This document shows positions 16,890-25,279 of a stretch of DNA of 58,984 nt, piece after piece. Below the pieces are notes generated by a model that saw only the letters and a program-made list of their open reading frames with translations, was not told where the DNA came from and did not search any database. Location of the stretch: assembly GCA_937912025.1 (NCBI GenBank), contig CALDOZ010000004.1, forward strand, positions 1 to 58,984, in the 5' to 3' direction. A program made the translations under genes and the position numbers. Source of the stretch: an uncultured Clostridia bacterium. Lineage in GTDB: Bacteria > Bacillota > Clostridia > Christensenellales > Borkfalkiaceae. Every line of letters starts with the position of its first letter. The first letter of the stretch is position 1.

Positions 16890-18683
16890 TTACTTAGAAA
16901 GTCTTTCTTCAAGACTCTTAAGTTCTGCAGCAAGTTCAGCAGGAAGTCTATCGCCAAATTGAGAATAGAATTCTTTAATGCCTTCAACTTCTTTAAGCCA
17001 AGTTTCTTTATCAACGGTAAGAAGTTCTTCGATTACTGCTTCATCAATGTCAAGGCCATCGATATTGATGTCTTTAGCGTATGGAAGGTAACCGATAGCA
17101 GATTCTCTAGCGTCAACTTTATTTTCACAACGAGCAATAATCCATTCAAGAACGCGAAGGTTATCACCAAAGCCTGGCCAAATGAAGTTGCCGTTATCGT
17201 CAGTTCTAAACCAGTTAACGTTGAAGATTTTTGGTTGGTTGCCAATCTTTTTACCCATTTCAATCCAGTGAGCAAAATAGTCAGCCATGTTGTAACCTAC
17301 GAATGGACGCATTGCCATTGGGTCACGACGTACAACACCTACAGCGCCGGTAGCGGCAGCAGTTGTTTCAGAAGCCATAATAGAACCTACGAATACACCG
17401 CTGTTCCAATCTCTTGATTGATATACGAGCGGAGCAGTTTTAGCACGACGACCACCGAATACGATTGCTGTTACAGGAACGCCTTCTGGCGCTTCAAATT
17501 CAGAAGAAATGCAAGGACAGTTAATTGCAGGAGCGGTGAAACGGCTGTTAGGGTGAGCGGCTTTTATTGCTTTACCGTCAGCATCTACCATACCAGGTTT
17601 CCATTCTTTACCAGTCCAGTCAATAAGGAAGTCAGGCATTTTCTTGTCTGCAGTATCTTTTTCCATTGCTTCCCACCAAACAGTTTCAGTTTTAGGGTCA
17701 AAAGCAACGTTTGTGAAGATTGTGTTTTTAGTAGTAGATTCAAGAGCGTTGAAGTTAGATTTTTTGTTAGTACCAGGAGCAACGCCGAAGAAACCGTTTT
17801 CAGGGTTGATAGCCCAAAGTCTTCCGTCTTTACCAACACGAAGCCAAGCAATATCGTCACCTACAGTCCATACTTTGTAACCTTTTTCAAGGTAAGACTT
17901 AGGAGGAATAAGCATTGCAAGGTTTGTTTTACCACAAGCAGATGGGAATGCAGCGGTAATGTAGTTAATTTCACCGTTTGGTTTTTGAATACCAACGATA
18001 AGCATGTGTTCAGCCATCCAACCTTCGTTTTTACCTTGGTAAGAAGCGATACGGAGAGCGAAACATTTTTTACCTAATAATACGTTTCCGCCGTAACCAG
18101 AGTTAACAGACCAAATAGTATTATCTTGAGGGAAGTGAAGAATATATCTCTTTTCAGGATCAAGGTCTGCTTTTGCGTGAAGACCACGAACGAAGTCGTT
18201 GCTGTCGCCAAGAACGTCGAGAACGGCTTTGCCAACTCTCGTCATAATTTTCATTGAAAGAACAACGTAGATAGAATCGGTAATTTCGATACCTACTTTA
18301 GAGAAAGTAGAACCTACCGCGCCCATTGAATAAGGTATAACGTACATTGTTTTACCTTTCATGCTACCTTTGAAAATAGCGCCTACTTTTTCGTATGCTT
18401 CTTTTGGGTCCATCCAGTTGTTGATAGGGCCAGCGTCTTCTTTATTATCGCAACAAATGAAAGTTCTGCCTTCTACACGAGCAACGTCGTTAGTTGCTGA
18501 ACGGTGAAGATAACAACCAGGAAGTTTTTCCTGATTGAGTTTAATAAACTCACCTGTTGAGAGCGCTTCTTGTCTCAATTCTTCATATTGTGCTTCGTCG
18601 CCTGTAATCCATACAACGTTACTAGGTTCGCAAAGAGCAATACTGTCGTTAACAAATTTTAAAACTTGTGCGTTGTTAGTCAT
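16890..18683 (-). CDS. pckG: Phosphoenolpyruvate carboxykinase (GTP)
   Basis: A 597-aa GTP-type PEPCK interconverting oxaloacetate and PEP. It is recognisable from the kinase 1a loop AFPSACGKTNLAML (about 243-252) with the reactive Cys, from GDDIAWL, and from the C-terminal NWFRTDDNGNFIWPGFGDN, the guanine-binding region. Full length. With PPDK at 42555 it sets flux through the PEP node; in anaerobes it often runs in the carboxylating direction. It has a strong AGGAGG site, its own promoter and is transcribed alone. Its stop codon abuts the dispersed repeat element. Confidence 0.96.
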   Translation of the reverse strand: MTNNAQVLKFVNDSIALCEPSNVVWITGDEAQYEELRQEALSTGEFIKLNQEKLPGCYLHRSATNDVARVEGRTFICCDNKEDAGPINNWMDPKEAYEKVGAIFKGSMKGKTMYVIPYSMGAVGSTFSKVGIEITDSIYVVLSMKIMTRVGKAVLDVLGDSNDFVRGLHAKADLDPEKRYILHFPQDNTIWSVNSGYGGNVLLGKKCFALRIASYQGKNEGWMAEHMLIVGIQKPNGEINYITAAFPSACGKTNLAMLIPPKSYLEKGYKVWTVGDDIAWLRVGKDGRLWAINPENGFFGVAPGTNKKSNFNALESTTKNTIFTNVAFDPKTETVWWEAMEKDTADKKMPDFLIDWTGKEWKPGMVDADGKAIKAAHPNSRFTAPAINCPCISSEFEAPEGVPVTAIVFGGRRAKTAPLVYQSRDWNSGVFVGSIMASETTAAATGAVGVVRRDPMAMRPFVGYNMADYFAHWIEMGKKIGNQPKIFNVNWFRTDDNGNFIWPGFGDNLRVLEWIIARCENKVDARESAIGYLPYAKDINIDGLDIDEAVIEELLTVDKETWLKEVEGIKEFYSQFGDRLPAELAAELKSLEERLSK

Positions 18684-18746
18684 ATATATCCTCCTAAATA
18701 ATTACCAAATAGTTAAATTTTTTGTAGCCAAAACTACACCTATATT

Positions 18747-18775
18747 ATTTTAACACATAAAAATCAACTTGTAAA
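18747..18775 (-). promoter_or_regulatory. pckG promoter
   Basis: Minus strand TTTACA (18770-18775), 17-bp spacer, TAAAAT (18747-18752), giving a leader of about 55 nt. Confidence 0.6.
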
Positions 18776-18946
18776 CAGTTTTGAAATATTTTTAACGGCT
18801 ATTATCATTTTATTTTTTATGTATCGCTTAAAAGAGCCTTGTTAAAACTGATATTACAAAATAAGACGGCTTTTTACGTTTTAAGTTATTTTTCTACTTT
18901 TTTGCATATTTATAATTAAGCGGGACTTTTAACCGCAAGGATTTTT

Positions 18947-19822
18947 ATGTCTAATTATTACAAAAAACTTTTACCTTTAAAAGAAAGCAAATGGTTTTAC
19001 GATAAGCACGCTAAAAAAATAAAAGGCGCTCTAAACGTATACGTTAAAAACGGCGAATGCTCTACTTCCGTCACCTTTATAACTTGTGATTTTTCTCTAC
19101 TTAAAAACTATCAAATTATAATTAGCGACGGCGTTAACGCGTTAAGCGTTCCCCTTGAAGAAAAGTTTAATTTTACCATTTATCCAAGCAATATAAAAGT
19201 AAACGACAACGTGCGTTTTTTAATCGAAAAAGACGGCTTTATCGCCGTTTGCTATCCTGAAAATTTAAGTAGCAACGAAGTTGAATGCATTTTAAATAAG
19301 GTTAAAAGCGCAGACAAATCCCCTACCACTAAGTACGACGATTACGCCATTAGCGAGGTCAATTATTATGAAAATGAACACGATTTTTATGACGAAGATG
19401 TTAACTTTAAAAAGAGCCATCACGTTAAAAAAGAAAAAATCGACGGGAACGAAAAGTTTAATTATAATGAAACGGACTCTTGCAAAATCAAAGAGTTTGA
19501 CGTATTTAAGCCAGATACAACAAAACTCAAACGACTGCTTAAACTTTACCCAAAAGAAAAATCGCTGATGGCAATACTACCTTCAAGCGATTTTGTTTGT
19601 ATAAATTACGACGACGTTAAAAAGTACGTTATCGGTATAACTACCATTAACGACGTTGAATATTTTTGCTTAGGCGTTGAGGCAACTTCACAAAACAAAC
19701 AGTTAAAAAACTCCGTATTCGTACCTTCTTCATTTTTAAACGATAACGAAGGCTACTACTTAATATTTCAACCCTTAAACAATAAAGAAGATGTTGTTTT
19801 AGCGGAGAATAACGTTAAATAA
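18947..19822 (+). CDS. Hypothetical protein, two-domain
   Basis: A 291-aa soluble protein without signal peptide or membrane segment. An N-terminal beta-rich part (about 1-125) is joined by an acidic Asn/Asp/Tyr-rich linker (about 130-185) to a C-terminal part (about 190-285) with YVIGITTINDVEYFCLGV. I do not recognise the family. A CAAGG site precedes the ATG, and GCGG/CCGC can form a small hairpin just upstream. Its last 24 bases overlap the 3' end of the convergent nucleoside hydrolase gene. Confidence 0.65.
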   Translation: MSNYYKKLLPLKESKWFYDKHAKKIKGALNVYVKNGECSTSVTFITCDFSLLKNYQIIISDGVNALSVPLEEKFNFTIYPSNIKVNDNVRFLIEKDGFIAVCYPENLSSNEVECILNKVKSADKSPTTKYDDYAISEVNYYENEHDFYDEDVNFKKSHHVKKEKIDGNEKFNYNETDSCKIKEFDVFKPDTTKLKRLLKLYPKEKSLMAILPSSDFVCINYDDVKKYVIGITTINDVEYFCLGVEATSQNKQLKNSVFVPSSFLNDNEGYYLIFQPLNNKEDVVLAENNVK

Positions 19823-20716
19823 ATCTTCCATTAAAGCGTCGCGCTCGATACTGTAAACGTATCTAAAAGCGTGGCGATTTTCTTTATAAACGTATTTATA
19901 ATCGTCACTAACGTCAGGACAAGGACGAATATCGCTTTTCATAAAACGCTCGCCGTCGTTTAAAAGCCAAGCAACGGCGGTAACGTCCCAAATAACGCGC
20001 GTCCAAGGCTTGCCTAAAGCGTAACCATCAGCCTCTTCAATAGAGTGCTTAGCAAGATAATCAGCGAGCGGACTTTTGCCTTTAAGGAAAGTTTCAAGGT
20101 CTGCTTTGCTTACTCTAAAATTATCAACTACGCCCCAACAAGGAAGTTGAACTAAAGGACATCCGCTATTAAAAATTACCCTTGCGCCTGGAACGTCTTG
20201 ATATAAGTTAAATTCTTTAGCGTGCGGAACGTGTTGCGCGTGGCCACCAAGCCAAACTACAACGACTTTATCTTTCATGCTAGGGTTAACTATGAACGCC
20301 GACGCTACGTTTGTAATTGCGCCGATTGCAACTATATAAAGTGGATTTTCTTCATCGTATTCGTTTGCAAGTTCGGCTAAGAAGTACGCCGCGTCCGAAA
20401 CGACGGGGGTGTTTTCGTTATCGAGAACTTTATCAGAACCTTTATAAACGTGCTTTATTAAATCTTCTCTGCCGGCAAGTTTTAAAAGGTTGATAATTTC
20501 ATTATAACTTTTTATCATTCCGTCAGCGAAAGAAGTTGAATGCGAGTTAAAAAACGGCGCTGCCGTAATGCCTTTAACGTTGAATTTTTGAGTGTTTTTA
20601 ATAAGATAAGAGATTGCAAATTGGTCGTCTATTTCGTTGTACGCGTCGGTATCTAATACGACGTCAATTTTACCTTTTGGAACTTCAAGATTTTTTAAGA
20701 ATGCTTCGTTTGTCAT
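19799..20716 (-). CDS. Nucleoside hydrolase (IUNH family)
   Basis: A 305-aa Ca-dependent N-ribohydrolase that splits nucleosides into base and ribose. The calcium-binding DTDAYNEIDDQFA lies at about residues 20-32, a variant of the family DTDPGxDD with a two-residue insertion. LYIVAIGAITNVA (about 140) and WGVVDNF follow. The late Asp is in RVIWDVTAVAWL (about 252). The start at 20716 is preceded by AAAGGAG; an earlier in-frame ATG is not. Substrate is not predictable. It stands alone. Confidence 0.88.
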   Translation of the reverse strand: MTNEAFLKNLEVPKGKIDVVLDTDAYNEIDDQFAISYLIKNTQKFNVKGITAAPFFNSHSTSFADGMIKSYNEIINLLKLAGREDLIKHVYKGSDKVLDNENTPVVSDAAYFLAELANEYDEENPLYIVAIGAITNVASAFIVNPSMKDKVVVVWLGGHAQHVPHAKEFNLYQDVPGARVIFNSGCPLVQLPCWGVVDNFRVSKADLETFLKGKSPLADYLAKHSIEEADGYALGKPWTRVIWDVTAVAWLLNDGERFMKSDIRPCPDVSDDYKYVYKENRHAFRYVYSIERDALMEDLFNVILR

Positions 20717-20889
20717 AAATAACTCCTTTAAAATACTACCGATATTGTAGCACACAACTTTTACTTTGAAAAGTAATTTTAAAAAATAATTGCAATTAAT
20801 TAATGGGCTTATGAGTTTGACAACTATGTATTTTTAATATATACTATTTGTAACGCTAAAATTACGCTATTTATATAAAGGAATATATT

Positions 20890-21501
20890 ATGAGTAACGA
20901 TATGAATATTGTTTGTTTAGACTTAGAAGGCGTGCTTGTGCCTGAAATTTGGATTGCTTTTAGTGAAGCAACTAACATTCCCGAACTTAAAATTACCACT
21001 CGCGACGAACCCGATTACGATAAACTTATGAAATATCGCTTGAAAATTTTAAAAGAGCATAATTTAGGTCTTAAAGAAATTGAGCAAACTATTGAAAAAA
21101 TTGATCCGCTTGACGGCGCTAAAGAATTTTTAGATAAGTTAAGAAGTTTAACGCAAGTTATTATTTTAAGCGATACTTTTTATCAATTCGCTACCCCGCT
21201 TATGAAAAAACTTGGCTATCCTACCATTATGTGCAACACCTTAGAAGTTGCAAAAAGCGGTCAAATTATAGGTTATAAAATGCGTTGCGATCACTCTAAA
21301 TTATCAACGGTAAAAGCGCTTCAATCGGTAGGCTTTGAAACGATAGCATCGGGCGATAGTTATAACGACCTTGAAATGATTAAAGCAAGTAAAGCAGGGT
21401 TTTTATTCCGTAGCACCGATAAAATAAAAAAAGACTACCCTGAACTTAAAGCGTTTGAAAGTTACGACGATTTGTTTGAGGCAATTAAAAAGGTTTTATA
21501 A
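20890..21501 (+). CDS. thrH: ThrH-type phosphoserine phosphatase / homoserine phosphotransferase
   Basis: A 203-aa HAD hydrolase closely resembling ThrH: CLDLEGVLVPEIWIAF (nucleophile Asp11), TTRDEPDYDKLMKYRL, VIILSDTFYQF (motif II) and ASGDSYND (motif IV). ThrH of Pseudomonas dephosphorylates phosphoserine and can transfer phosphate to homoserine, linking serine and threonine synthesis. An AAGGA site and a terminator frame it as a single-gene unit. Confidence 0.9.
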   Translation: MSNDMNIVCLDLEGVLVPEIWIAFSEATNIPELKITTRDEPDYDKLMKYRLKILKEHNLGLKEIEQTIEKIDPLDGAKEFLDKLRSLTQVIILSDTFYQFATPLMKKLGYPTIMCNTLEVAKSGQIIGYKMRCDHSKLSTVKALQSVGFETIASGDSYNDLEMIKASKAGFLFRSTDKIKKDYPELKAFESYDDLFEAIKKVL

Positions 21502-21512
21502 AATAATAAATT

Positions 21513-21546
21513 AGCGGTTTTTCTTAGGAAAACCGCTTTATTTTTA
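21513..21546 (+). terminator. Terminator of thrH
   Basis: Stem AGCGGTTTT/AAAACCGCT followed by TTATTTTT. Confidence 0.85.
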
Positions 21547-21599
21547 CACTCGTTTTATTAAATATTTTTGAATTAAGCGCAACCGCTTTATAAAAAAAT

Positions 21600-21627
21600 A
21601 AGGTAAGTAGTTTTCGCTACTTACCTT
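21600..21627 (-). terminator. Terminator of rplU-rpmA
   Basis: Eleven-bp stem AAGGTAAGTAG/CTACTTACCTT followed by a long T-run on the minus strand. Confidence 0.9.
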
Positions 21628-21632
21628 ATTAA

Positions 21633-21905
21633 TTATTCTGCATAAACAGAAACTTGTTTTTTATCTCTACCAAGTCTTTCAAATCTAACTACGCCAGATA
21701 CGGTTGCAAATAATGTATCATCAGAACCAATACCAACGCCTGAGCCCGGATAGAATCTTGTACCACGTTGACGAACTAAAATACTACCAGCGTTTACTTT
21801 TTGACCGTCAGAACGTTTAATACCAAGACGTTTAGCCTTACTGTCACGTCCGTTTCTTGAACTACCAACACCTTTTTTATGAGCAAATAATCTGATTAAA
21901 AACAT
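21633..21905 (-). CDS. rpmA: 50S ribosomal protein bL27
   Basis: A 90-aa bL27, whose N-terminus reaches the peptidyl-transferase centre. Canonical AHKKGVGSSRNGRDSKAKRLG is preceded by an extra MFLIRLF. In Firmicutes such an extension is removed by the protease Prp at a motif ending in a Phe-Ala bond; here RLF-AHKKG fits. prp (ysxB), normally between rplU and rpmA, is not here: the gap is only 20 bp. Confidence 0.96.
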   Translation of the reverse strand: MFLIRLFAHKKGVGSSRNGRDSKAKRLGIKRSDGQKVNAGSILVRQRGTRFYPGSGVGIGSDDTLFATVSGVVRFERLGRDKKQVSVYAE

Positions 21906-21925
21906 ATATCTATCTCCTTACCTAA

Positions 21926-22234
21926 TTACTTTGCCGCTATTTCTGTAATCTTTACAGCGGTGAAAGGTTGTCTGTGACCGTGTTTTTTCCTTTCGTTCTT
22001 TTTCGCTTTGTATTTAAACACGATAATCTTTTTAAATTTATCTTGTTTAAGTACTTCGCCGGTTGCTTTGAACGCTGCCGCGTCTTTACCAACCTTGATG
22101 CCATTTTCGTCAGACACAAGTAATACGTTGAACTCAACGCTTGCGCCAACTTCTGCTTCAAGCTTTTCAAATTTAACAGTATCACCAACTGCTACTTTGT
22201 ATTGCTTGCTGCCGTTTTCAATAATTGCGTACAT
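21926..22234 (-). CDS. rplU: 50S ribosomal protein bL21
   Basis: A 102-aa bL21 (MYAIIENGSKQYKVAVGDTV ... GHRQPFTAVKITEI) that binds 23S rRNA next to bL20. The start at 22234 is chosen over one ten codons upstream because AGGAGGGG lies just before it and the family begins with MYAII. First gene of rplU-rpmA, with a consensus promoter and a structured leader. Confidence 0.96.
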   Translation of the reverse strand: MYAIIENGSKQYKVAVGDTVKFEKLEAEVGASVEFNVLLVSDENGIKVGKDAAAFKATGEVLKQDKFKKIIVFKYKAKKNERKKHGHRQPFTAVKITEIAAK

Positions 22235-22316
22235 TTTAGTACCCCTCCTGTCTAATCTCGCCAAACTGAAAGGCGACGCTTTTAGCGTACTTCCGGTGCC
22301 CTTTTTGAGCGGTTGC
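22235..22316 (-). promoter_or_regulatory. Structured rplU leader (L21 leader-like)
   Basis: The 82-nt leader contains two hairpins: ACGCT/AGCGT (22276-22288) and CGCC/GGCG (22259-22275). They follow GCTCAAAAAGGGCACCGG. Firmicute rplU operons often carry an L21 leader for autoregulation. The call rests on position and pairing, not on a covariance match. Confidence 0.5.
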
Positions 22317-22322
22317 TATAAT

Positions 22323-22352
22323 ATATTACATTGTTTTTTAATCTTTGTCAAC
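22323..22352 (-). promoter_or_regulatory. rplU-rpmA promoter
   Basis: Perfect TTGACA (22347-22352), about 18-bp spacer, TAATAT (22323-22328) on the minus strand. Confidence 0.8.
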
Positions 22353-22413
22353 TATTTTGCATACTTTTTATAACTTTACTCAAACTACTTTTAAAAGAGG
22401 TTATTTAAAAATT

Positions 22414-22851
22414 ATGAAAGAAATAAATACAAACTTAAAAGCACTTAACGAAATTTTCCGCAACGCTAATGCGGGTCTTAATTCAATATCGTACGTTCTT
22501 GACGAAATAACCGATAAAGAATTTAGGGACGAGATTTTAAAAGAATATTCAGGATACGAAAGCGTTTTAAAGGAAATAACTGAATATATGAAAGAAAAAG
22601 AATGTAAAATAGAAGACGTTAACGTCTTTAAAAAAGCCATGATGAAAATGGGTATTAAAATGAATACTATGTTTGATAATTCAACTACTCACGTCGCGGA
22701 ACTTATGATAAAAGGCACGGTTGCTGGAATTTGCGAAATTAAAAGAATTTTAAACGCAAATAACGTAAGCGACGAAAAAACGGTTGAACTTTGTCAAAAG
22801 TTGTACTCGCTTGAAGAAGAATACGAAAACAGCCTTAAAAAATTTTTATAA
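22414..22851 (+). CDS. Hypothetical helical-bundle protein
   Basis: A 146-aa soluble protein, predicted almost entirely alpha-helical, with several acidic helices (EITDKEFRDEILKEY, MKEKECKIEDV, CEIKRIL). The pattern resembles small four-helix-bundle, ferritin-like DUF2383-type proteins, but I see no convincing metal-ligand set. An AAAAGAGG site sets the start at 22414 instead of an in-frame ATG 23 codons earlier. It lies 60 bp before the PHP gene on the same strand, which has its own promoter. Confidence 0.65.
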   Translation: MKEINTNLKALNEIFRNANAGLNSISYVLDEITDKEFRDEILKEYSGYESVLKEITEYMKEKECKIEDVNVFKKAMMKMGIKMNTMFDNSTTHVAELMIKGTVAGICEIKRILNANNVSDEKTVELCQKLYSLEEEYENSLKKFL

Positions 22852-22875
22852 TAGCTTTTACAGATGCGTTTTTAG

Positions 22876-22904
22876 TTGCAAAAACGCGCGTTTGGTTGTA
22901 TACT
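22876..22904 (+). promoter_or_regulatory. Promoter of the PHP phosphatase, predicted leaderless
   Basis: TTGCAA (22876-22881), 17 bp, TATACT (22899-22904). The ATG at 22911 lies six bases after the -10 hexamer, at the predicted transcript start. Confidence 0.55.
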
Positions 22905-22910
22905 TTTGGT

Positions 22911-23708
22911 ATGATTTACAATTACCACGCGCATACTTTTCGCTGTAAACACGCAAGCGGAATTGAAAGAAATTATATAGAAAACGCCATTAAAGGCGGT
23001 ATTAAAAAAATGGGCTTTTCAGAGCATGCTCCTTTTCGCCATGAAGACGGTAAGCAAGTGGGTTACCGTATTTTCGTTGAAGAAGTTAAAGATTATTTTG
23101 ACACTTTAAAAAACCTTCGCGAAGAGTATAAAGACAAAATTGAAATTTATATAGGCTTTGAAATTGAATACTATACTCCTTATTTTGACAAAATGTTCAA
23201 GTTCGCTATTGACGCGGGCGCGGAATATTTTATTCTTGGTCAACACCAAATTGACACCGACCGTAACGACATGTACGACGGGCTTAAATACGTTAATATT
23301 TTTGAAGAAAGCGATAGTGAAGAGCGCCTTTCTAATTACGTTACACGTTGCATTAACGCCGTAAAAACGGGATATATTAGTTACGTTGCCCACCCTGACG
23401 CGTGCAAGTTTTCTGGTAACGTAGACGCGTATAAGCGCGAATATTCTCGCCTTGTAAAAGTTTGTAAAGAGTTGAACGTTCCACTTGAAATAAACTGTCT
23501 TGGAATAAGAGATAACCGCCACTATCCACGCAAAGAGTTATGGGAGTTGGTTGGTGAAATTGGCGCTCCCGTAGTAATTGGTATGGACGCTCACGACGAA
23601 AAAGCCGCTTATGATAAAGAGAGTATTATTATAGCAAAACAATTAATTAAAGATTATAATCTTAACTTTATTGAAGATTTTACCCCAAAATTTATAAATA
23701 AAATTTAA
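22911..23708 (+). CDS. PHP-family histidinol-phosphatase-like protein
   Basis: A 265-aa PHP metallophosphoesterase resembling HisJ/HisK histidinol phosphatase. Metal ligands are visible in NYHAHTFRCKHA (residues 4-14), FSEHAPF, GFEIEYY (about 85), GQHQIDTD (about 108), VAHPDACK (about 162) and the late GMDAHDEKA. It may remove phosphate from histidinol phosphate, but no other his gene is nearby, so another small phosphate ester is possible. The ATG at 22911 matches the family N-terminus and lies at the predicted transcript start; no ribosome site is visible. Confidence 0.82.
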   Translation: MIYNYHAHTFRCKHASGIERNYIENAIKGGIKKMGFSEHAPFRHEDGKQVGYRIFVEEVKDYFDTLKNLREEYKDKIEIYIGFEIEYYTPYFDKMFKFAIDAGAEYFILGQHQIDTDRNDMYDGLKYVNIFEESDSEERLSNYVTRCINAVKTGYISYVAHPDACKFSGNVDAYKREYSRLVKVCKELNVPLEINCLGIRDNRHYPRKELWELVGEIGAPVVIGMDAHDEKAAYDKESIIIAKQLIKDYNLNFIEDFTPKFINKI

Positions 23709-23718
23709 TTAAGGTAAA

Positions 23719-23752
23719 ACCCATTGCAAGTTAAATGCAATGGGTTGTTTTT
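23719..23752 (+). terminator. Bidirectional terminator
   Basis: Ten-bp stem ACCCATTGCA/TGCAATGGGT followed by TGTTTTTTATTT. It lies between the convergent PHP and COG2426 genes. Confidence 0.85.
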
Positions 23753-24378
23753 TATTTATCATTAGGCGTTTTAGTTGGATTTGCTTTTATCACTTTTACA
23801 ATAAACACAATTAACATTATTATAGCGATTATAAATAGAGAATTTATAATAATATCAACGTAGTCTTTAAGTAAAAAAGTAAGCAAAGTTATAATGCTAC
23901 CAGCAATTAAATTACCTATTGCAATAGGTAAAAAACTGTCTTTAAACTTCATATTTAAAAATACGGCGATGGCAGTCCCCGTCCATACTCCCGTTACTGG
24001 GAAAGGCACGGCAACAAAAATAAACAAACCTAAAATTAGCATTTTGCGTTTTTTGTCTTCCGCCTCGCCATTAGACTTTTGGGCAAGTTTTTGAGCCTTA
24101 TTTTCAAACACCGCTTCAATTTTTTGAATGAATTTTTTTATAAAGCCTATTTTTTTAAGTAAGTTGAAAATTGGAATAAGCAAGAAAAAGAGTGGAATTG
24201 TTATAATAGTTGAACCTATATACCCAAGTAGCGCCGACGTTATTAAACTTTCGCCGTAACTAAACCCGATTGGTATAGCCCCTTTTAGTTCAACAAGAGG
24301 AAACATCGACACGAAAAGCGTTATAATTTTACCGTCATTTGTAAAAATTGATAAAAATTGTCGTATAAATTCAGCCAT
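23752..24378 (-). CDS. COG2426-type small multidrug-export-like membrane protein
   Basis: A 208-aa membrane protein with about five hydrophobic segments, resembling COG2426 (putative small multidrug export / SNARE-associated relatives). The family features are SMFPLVELKGAIPIGFSYG (about 24-42) and the re-entrant-like VAVPFPVTGVWTGTAIAVFL. A charged cytoplasmic loop lies at about 82-112. Substrate is unknown. A GAGGG site precedes the start. It is monocistronic. Confidence 0.8.
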   Translation of the reverse strand: MAEFIRQFLSIFTNDGKIITLFVSMFPLVELKGAIPIGFSYGESLITSALLGYIGSTIITIPLFFLLIPIFNLLKKIGFIKKFIQKIEAVFENKAQKLAQKSNGEAEDKKRKMLILGLFIFVAVPFPVTGVWTGTAIAVFLNMKFKDSFLPIAIGNLIAGSIITLLTFLLKDYVDIIINSLFIIAIIMLIVFIVKVIKANPTKTPNDK

Positions 24379-24458
24379 AAGCCCTCAAACGTTTGATTTT
24401 ATTTTTATTTTATTTTAACATATATTTATAAAAAAGGAAAGGAGATTAAATATATTAT

Positions 24459-25190
24459 ATGACTTTACAACAAATTTTATCCCCTTTACGCAAAGCAGTT
24501 GACGATTATGAAATGATTAAAGAAGGCGATAAAATAGCGGTTGGCTTGTCGGGCGGAAAAGACAGTCTTACCCTACTTTGCGCTTTGGCTGGACTTCGTA
24601 GATTTTATCCTCAAAAGTTTGAACTTGTAGCCGTAACTATTGATATGGGGCTTGATTACGATATCCGCGAAATAAACACTCTTAAAGAATTTTGCAAAAA
24701 CTTAAACGTAGAATATCATATTGAAAAAACACAAATTGCCGAAGTTGTTTTTGATATTAAAAAAGAAAAGAGTCCTTGTTCTCTTTGCGCCAATATGCGA
24801 CGCGGAGCGCTAAACAGCACCGCCGTAAAACTTGGTTGTAATAAGGTTGCGTTAGGCCACCACGGCGACGATTTAATTGAAACGTTTATGCTCTCGCTAA
24901 CGTATGAAGGTAGGCTTTCTACTTTTAGTCCCGTTACCTACCTTGAACGCGCTAACCTTACGGTAATTAGACCTATGATATATTTAAGAGAATATCAGGT
25001 ACAGTCTTTTTCTAAAGATTTACCCGTTTTGCATAACCCTTGCCCTGTAAACCACAAAACTCAACGCGAATACGTTAAAAATTTACTTAACGATATAAAA
25101 AAGGAAATTCCTTTCGTTCAAGATAATATGCTAAACGCTCTCACCCACCCAGAACGACATAATTTACCTAAAAAACCTAAAAAAGATTAA
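24459..25190 (+). CDS. ttcA: TtcA-family tRNA 2-thiolation PP-loop ATPase
   Basis: A 243-aa PP-loop ATPase of the TtcA/TtuA group, which in characterised members makes 2-thiocytidine at tRNA position 32. The PP-loop is SGGKDS (31-36). Cluster-binding cysteines occur as CSLC (C107, C110) and PCPV (C195), and GHHGDDLIETFML is the conserved second motif. Strong GGAAAGGAG site. Monocistronic, ended by its own terminator. Confidence 0.88.
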   Translation: MTLQQILSPLRKAVDDYEMIKEGDKIAVGLSGGKDSLTLLCALAGLRRFYPQKFELVAVTIDMGLDYDIREINTLKEFCKNLNVEYHIEKTQIAEVVFDIKKEKSPCSLCANMRRGALNSTAVKLGCNKVALGHHGDDLIETFMLSLTYEGRLSTFSPVTYLERANLTVIRPMIYLREYQVQSFSKDLPVLHNPCPVNHKTQREYVKNLLNDIKKEIPFVQDNMLNALTHPERHNLPKKPKKD

Positions 25191-25206
25191 TAAACGTTAT
25201 ATAAAC

Positions 25207-25236
25207 AAAACCGTTCCTTATAAAAGGAGCGGTTTT
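25207..25236. terminator. Bidirectional terminator after ttcA
   Basis: Stem AAAACCGTTCCTT/AAGGAGCGGTTTT with a 4-nt loop between convergent genes. Confidence 0.8.
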
Positions 25237-25279
25237 AAATTAATATTCAATGCTTAACACAATAAATTTTATTCAACTA

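Noticed and set aside
16799..17014. Open frame overlapping the pckG 3' end
   Set aside because: Out-of-frame shadow of pckG reaching into the repeat; no ribosome site or family resemblance.
18776..18946. Possible terminator or small gene between pckG and 18947
   Set aside because: AGAGCC and GGCTTTTT are 30 nt apart with poor pairing; no plausible small ORF with ribosome site.
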